Part shown: one piece after another, positions 61,701 to 64,000 of the stretch
How the letters are laid out: every line of letters begins with the position of its first letter
How positions within the stretch are numbered: position 1 is the stretch's first letter
NCBI GenBank assembly: GCA_013398055.1
Contig: VZRS01009476.1
Span: 1,536-65,535, forward strand
Direction: 5' to 3'
DNA from: Ifrita kowaldi
Taxonomy: Eukaryota > Chordata > Aves > Passeriformes > Cinclosomatidae
Length of the DNA stretch: 64,000 nt
The notes under the pieces: generated by a model
Seen by the model: only the letters and a program-made list of their open reading frames with translations
What the model was told of the DNA's origin: nothing
The model's database searches: none
Translations under genes and position numbers: made by a program

Positions 61701-63944
61701 GCTACACAACCACATGTCCTTTAATATCACTTCTAATCATCACTCTCACTGAGTTTGAAAACAGAACTGTCTTTACGAAATCTGAGATCTGAGAGGTTTG
61801 GTTTCATAAGGGTTAATCGAGAATGCACTTATTTGGCAGCAGTTTAATGAACATTGGTTGTTCCTACCACCAAGGAACACCGAGGTCTGTGTGAGCCACC
61901 AGGCTGACTCCTGGGAGCTCCTTGGCATCAACCTGACTGCCAGGATGAAATGTGGAATAACCCTGGTGGACGAGGAGGGGTGGGCAGTGCAAGCAGCACA
62001 GAGGGACAGGACATCAGGTCACAGCACCAGAAAGGAGAACCCAGTGCCCAGCTGCCCCAGTGCACCCCAGCCTCTCTGAACCAGCTTTTCACACGCTTGG
62101 CAAAGTGTTTTGGAAAACTTGGGAATAATAATAGTGGATATTTGTTTGCAGTCTCAAGATCCAGCTGCGTTTGGAGCCAACTCCTTGTTGGTGAACAGCT
62201 CCAAGCATTACCTGAACATTCGCTACACTTTGCTGCCCTACCTGTACACGCTGCTCTACAAAGCTCACACCCAAGGGGACACGGTTGTGAGGCCACTGCT
62301 ACACGAGTGAGTTTGGGGGTTTTACAGCCAATGAGAAAATCTGACACCTTCAATATGGTATGGGGACTTTCTAAACCTCTATCCTGTGAAAATGCACATT
62401 GGGATATCTGTAGATGACTTCCCAATTAATGAAATCCCATTTTGGTGTAATCAGGAGGTGATTTTTATATGATGTCCTGTAGTCATGATTGAGGACGATC
62501 AGTACCCTGAAACCTTGGGATTGCTGCTGATATAAATCACAAAAAAACAATTTCTGCTCTCTCCTTCACCTGTATCCAGGTTCTACTCTGATGAAGTAAC
62601 ATGGAGCATCGACAGGCAGTTCCTGTGGGGCCCTGGGCTGCTGATTTCCCCTGTTCTTGAGCCGGTAGGTTCGGGTGTTTTGGGATCTGTCTTGTAACCA
62701 TGGGCCATGTTGAGTCACGTTTCCCCCCCTTCCTTTATTGCTTCCAGTGAGAGACCCCACAGCACGTTTTTATCCCTGCTGAAATGGAAAATCTTGTAGC
62801 TAAATCCCACTCCTCTGTGGAGTCAAAGACTTCTGGTCTGACATTCTGCTTTACCTCTCCCTCACATCATCTCTGAATTTCCTTTGGAGTCAGCTTCTCT
62901 TGCTGCATTTCAGCTACTCTGTGGTGCAACAAGAAAACAAAAAGATTGTGGCTTATTCTGTGGCAGAATCTTGTAAATAATGATTTCTCCTGCCAGCAAC
63001 ACATTAGCCACGGAGAAACACAAAACATTTGTTAAATACAGAAAGGGAAAGCGAGAATCTGAAAGATGCCAGCCCCAAAAAATGTGGAAATAAAGAAGAT
63101 AGAGAGATACTTGTGGGTATGATCTGGTTCACTGGGTTTGAAGCATTGTGACTTTGGGTGGCTTTCAGTGAGCTGCTGCTTTGCAGAGCAGCATTTCAGT
63201 CACAGCCCAGCAGCTTTGCAGAAATTGTGCTTGGCTTGCCCTTCCTCCTGTCTGGACACCATCCTCAACACCAGGAAAGCAAACAGCAAAGAGTACAAGC
63301 ATCAATGATTTTCTCACAGTGGGCTTTAGCTTTATGGGAAACCTGATTTTATTTGATTAAGCTGAATGATGAAAGTTGTTTCTTTATTCACTTTTAGGGT
63401 GTGGAGTACACTCGCGTGTACTTCCCTGATGCAGCATGGTACGAGTATGACACGGTAAGGAAGTGCAGGGGCTATTATGGGATATTACATCATTTTCTAA
63501 ATAGGAATGTGATGAACTTGGATTATCAGCCCTGCTTTGGTGTCAGAGAGCTGAAGTAAAGCCTTTGGGTTTACTTGGGAGACAAGGAAGGGATGAAGGG
63601 TGGTGGGGGAAGCACAAGAATTGGTGACTCAGGAAAGGGCTCAGATTATGACATTAAATCATAGTGACATGCAATTATTTTATGTGCCCATTAGCCCATT
63701 GATATTTACATAACTGAAGCTTTTTTTTATAAGGAACAATCTGACGAAACTCAAGACTTAAGAAAACACTCCCAGCAGTGGGTAATACAAAATTCCTGTT
63801 CTCTTTTCCATTCCATAAGGGCGAACCAATCAATATGAGGAAATATTGGCACGATTTACAAACCCCACCAGAAAAAATGGGGCTGCACCTGAGAGGAGGA
63901 TACATTTTCCCTACTCAACAACCAGGCACCACCACAGTGGCAAG
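46642..63944 (+). CDS. MGAM: Maltase-glucoamylase, N-terminal half (21 coding exons; 3' part outside window)
   Basis: Type II membrane glycoside hydrolase of family GH31 on the intestinal brush border; it releases glucose from the non-reducing ends of maltose and short alpha-1,4 glucans after amylase. Joining the 21 exons listed below gives 801 codons plus two bases with no stop. It encodes an anchor (about residues 8-31), a stalk of ~20 residues, a trefoil domain with Cys 58, 69, 80, 85, 86 and 98, a galactose-mutarotase-like N-domain, and the first (beta/alpha)8 module. The module carries the nucleophile D498 in WIDMNE, the acid/base D597 in HWLGDN, and the second family signature GADICGF at 624-630. 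Human MGAM and SI carry two such modules; only the first is here. Segments such as PALPSYW, GEHVH, FFLCLED, GGYIFPTQQP and LEFNLFGIP favour MGAM. KEVVERNR plus DTQV, and LNYPP, recall sucrase-isomaltase, so SI remains the alternative. All exons use GT-AG sites. The mature gene continues past 64000. Confidence 0.92.
47958..47993 (+). CDS. MGAM: MGAM coding exon 2: mini stalk exon
   Basis: 36 bases, residues 41-52 (EVPAGEKQPAEA). Acceptor TTGTTGTTAG; donor GTGCTG is weak. Phase 1 on both sides, so it can be skipped without changing frame. It is rich in Pro, Ala, Glu and Lys, as expected of a flexible stalk. It is placed by phase and composition only, hence the lower confidence. Tract D lies in the preceding intron. 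Confidence 0.6.
48075..48148 (+). CDS. MGAM: MGAM coding exon 3: trefoil domain, first part
   Basis: Residues 53-77, with Cys58 and Cys69 and the family motif RIDCIPDQ. Enters in phase 1 and leaves in phase 0 (donor GTCTGG). It is followed by the largest intron in view (48149-52328), which contains a CR1 piece and a purine-rich tract. Confidence 0.92.
48667..48792 (+). mobile_element. CR1-type LINE, 3'-end fragment, in MGAM intron
   Basis: Forward-orientation CR1 3' end: GGCTGGATGAGGCTTGGAGC, AGTTCCCTGCCCATGGCAGG, GTCCCTTCCAACCCAAACC, ending TTCCATGATTTTATGA. Roughly 125 bases. Confidence 0.92.
49826..49933. repeat. Purine-rich GAAA/GGAA tract in MGAM intron
   Basis: About 108 bases almost purely A and G on the + strand, built from GAAA, GGAA and GGAG units with three T/C interruptions. 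It is a degenerate microsatellite able to form homopurine structures. Confidence 0.85.
52329..52449 (+). CDS. MGAM: MGAM coding exon 4: trefoil domain, second part
   Basis: Residues 78-117 and one base. Contains Cys80, the Cys85-Cys86-Trp87 core and Cys98 in VPWCFF, which complete the six-cysteine P-type pattern. Donor GTAAGC, phase 1 exit. Markedly GC-rich. Confidence 0.95.
52529..52638 (+). CDS. MGAM: MGAM coding exon 5: start of GH31 N-domain
   Basis: Residues 118-154. Carries SLFGNDIHTVLL and EYQTPNRFRFK, both strongly conserved in the SI/MGAM family. The preceding intron is only 79 bases. Acceptor CTCCCAAG. Confidence 0.96.
53306..53457 (+). CDS. MGAM: MGAM coding exon 6: GH31 N-domain
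   Basis: Residues 155-204 plus two bases; the donor is GTAAGT at 53458. Carries ITDP and FEVPHEHV, the latter closer to MGAM than to SI. 42 of 50 complete codons end in G or C, in sharp contrast to exon 11. It is followed by the intron that contains the partner of tract E. Confidence 0.96.
54789..54960 (+). CDS. MGAM: MGAM coding exon 7: GH31 N-domain
   Basis: Residues 205-262. Carries FDTTIGPL, QFLQLS and GVGEHVHKQYRH, then NWKTWPIF, typical of MGAM. A 15-base poly-T lies just upstream of the acceptor (TTTACCAG). Phase 0 exit. Confidence 0.97.
56293..56392 (+). CDS. MGAM: MGAM coding exon 8: NLYGVQTFF exon
   Basis: Residues 263-295 and one base. Carries NLYGVQTFFLCLED and FGVFLMNSNAM. This exon and the ~640 bases of intron before it are the partner of tract F at 26.0-26.7 kb. 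Donor GTAAGA. Confidence 0.97.
57024..57136 (+). CDS. MGAM: MGAM coding exon 9
   Basis: Residues 296-333. Carries GGILDFY and GDTPEQVVQEYLK, the end of the N-domain leading into the catalytic barrel. Phase 1 in, phase 0 out. Confidence 0.97.
57678..57803 (+). CDS. MGAM: MGAM coding exon 10: start of catalytic barrel
   Basis: Residues 334-375. Carries LPALPSYWSLGFQLSRYGY, the first barrel strand with the W-x-L-G-F-x-x-S-R pattern of GH31, then EVVERNR. Phase 0 on both sides. Confidence 0.97.
58262..58393 (+). CDS. MGAM: MGAM coding exon 11
   Basis: Residues 376-419. Carries the IDIDYM motif, whose aspartates line the active site in GH31, then DFTYD and GQKYVIIL. Only 15 of 44 codons end in G or C. 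Phase 0 on both sides. Confidence 0.97.
58555..58674 (+). CDS. MGAM: MGAM coding exon 12
   Basis: Residues 420-459. Starts with DPAIS, conserved in the family. Contains N-glycosylation sequons NGS and NES. Donor GTAGAC is weak but the phase is right (0/0). Confidence 0.95.
59280..59393 (+). CDS. MGAM: MGAM coding exon 13: ends in WI of the catalytic signature
   Basis: Residues 460-497. Carries VWPGETVFPDFTNP, the WW pair after it, and YDGLWI at its end. The catalytic signature is split by the following intron after WI. Confidence 0.97.
59618..59702 (+). CDS. MGAM: MGAM coding exon 14: catalytic nucleophile
   Basis: Residues 498-525 and one base. Opens with DMNEVSSF; D498 is the expected nucleophile of GH31. 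NYPPYTP at the end resembles SI more than MGAM. Donor GTGAGT. Confidence 0.97.
60299..60416 (+). CDS. MGAM: MGAM coding exon 15
   Basis: Residues 526-564 and two bases. Carries RILDRLMYSKT and NWGKQYDVHSLYGYSM. Two GT sites follow the conserved core. The one at 60417 (GTAAGG) is chosen because it keeps phase with exon 16 and gives the family length; the earlier one at 60410 would force a stop downstream. Confidence 0.93.
60791..60962 (+). CDS. MGAM: MGAM coding exon 16: acid/base catalyst
   Basis: Residues 565-622. Carries KVFPGKRSF, RSTFVGSGK and HWLGDNAATW; D597 in the last is the expected acid/base residue. It then reads LEFNLFGIP. Phase 2 in, phase 0 out. The previous acceptor-like CAG at ~60769 would give the wrong phase. 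Confidence 0.96.
61551..61667 (+). CDS. MGAM: MGAM coding exon 17: second GH31 signature
   Basis: Residues 623-661. Starts IGADICGF, the second family signature. Then NTTEE (an N-glycosylation sequon), CRRWMQVGAFYPFSRNHN. The acceptor follows a long T run and reads AAAG. Confidence 0.97.
62152..62306 (+). CDS. MGAM: MGAM coding exon 18
   Basis: Residues 662-712 and two bases. Carries QDPAAFG, a NSS sequon and YLNIRYTLLPYLYTLLYKAH, typical of MGAM, and RPLLHE across the junction. Donor GTGAGT. Confidence 0.97.
62580..62664 (+). CDS. MGAM: MGAM coding exon 19
   Basis: Residues 713-741. Carries EFYSDE and QFLWGPGLLISPVLEP, where the barrel meets the C-terminal beta domain. Phase 0 exit, donor GTAGGT. 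Confidence 0.97.
63398..63454 (+). CDS. MGAM: MGAM coding exon 20
   Basis: Residues 742-760, 57 bases. Reads GVEYTRVYFPDAAWYEYDT, the proximal C-terminal beta domain, with the conserved PDAxWYxYxT pattern. Phase 0 on both sides. Confidence 0.96.
63820..63944 (+). CDS. MGAM: MGAM coding exon 21 (last in window)
   Basis: Residues 761-801 and two bases. Carries MGLHLRGGYIFPTQQP and ends at a GTAGGC donor; the next exon lies beyond 64000. The rest of this beta domain, the second trefoil and the second catalytic module must lie to the right. Confidence 0.96.
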
Positions 63945-64000
63945 GTAGGCTCCCAAATGGAACACTTTTACACTTTTTGTCCCCCCACGAAACTGAACTG

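Noticed and set aside
46642..63944. Sucrase-isomaltase as the gene identity
   Set aside because: Several segments fit, but more of the diagnostic motifs match MGAM. Kept as the stated alternative, not the main call.

Overview
The window looks like vertebrate, most likely avian, nuclear DNA. It contains one multi-exon gene with GT-AG introns, several 3'-end fragments of CR1-type LINEs (the dominant bird/reptile retroposon), microsatellites and assembly gaps. I see no operons, no prokaryotic signals and no other convincing protein-coding gene. The species cannot be fixed from the sequence.

The only intact gene is the 5' half of an intestinal disaccharidase gene of glycoside hydrolase family 31, best called maltase-glucoamylase (MGAM), on the + strand. 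I could place 21 coding exons from 46642 to 63944. All junctions are phase-compatible, and together they encode 801 codons plus 2 bases. They give a short cytosolic tail, a membrane anchor, a very short stalk, a six-cysteine trefoil (P-type) domain and almost all of the first GH31 catalytic module, including both catalytic aspartates. The gene runs off the right edge, so the second catalytic module is not in view. A few segments resemble sucrase-isomaltase more, but the balance favours MGAM.

About 20 kb upstream, at roughly 20.6-26.7 kb, lies a collapsed direct paralogous copy of the MGAM 5' region. It holds flank, a broken first coding exon, intron pieces and a broken 'AMDNLYG' exon, in the same order as the intact gene but with the exons between them missing. 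Its similarity to the intact gene is strikingly mosaic. Three tracts (22570-22843, about 22932-23289, about 25998-26717) are about 98-99.6% identical to MGAM introns, while the sequence between and beside them is visibly much more diverged. This suggests interlocus gene conversion, with assembly error as the alternative.

Layout: 1-700 is CpG-rich with a 12-bp minisatellite at the left edge. 0.7-20.5 kb is unique non-coding sequence with CR1 fragments and a few exon-like islands that I cannot identify. 20.6-26.7 kb is the broken MGAM copy. 26.7-31.2 kb is non-coding. 31187-36672 is a false duplication made of three overlapping contigs joined by single Ns, about 3.08 kb too long. 36.7-45.7 kb is non-coding, with a GGAT microsatellite interrupted by 304 Ns at 43943-44246. 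45.7-64 kb is the MGAM flank and gene.
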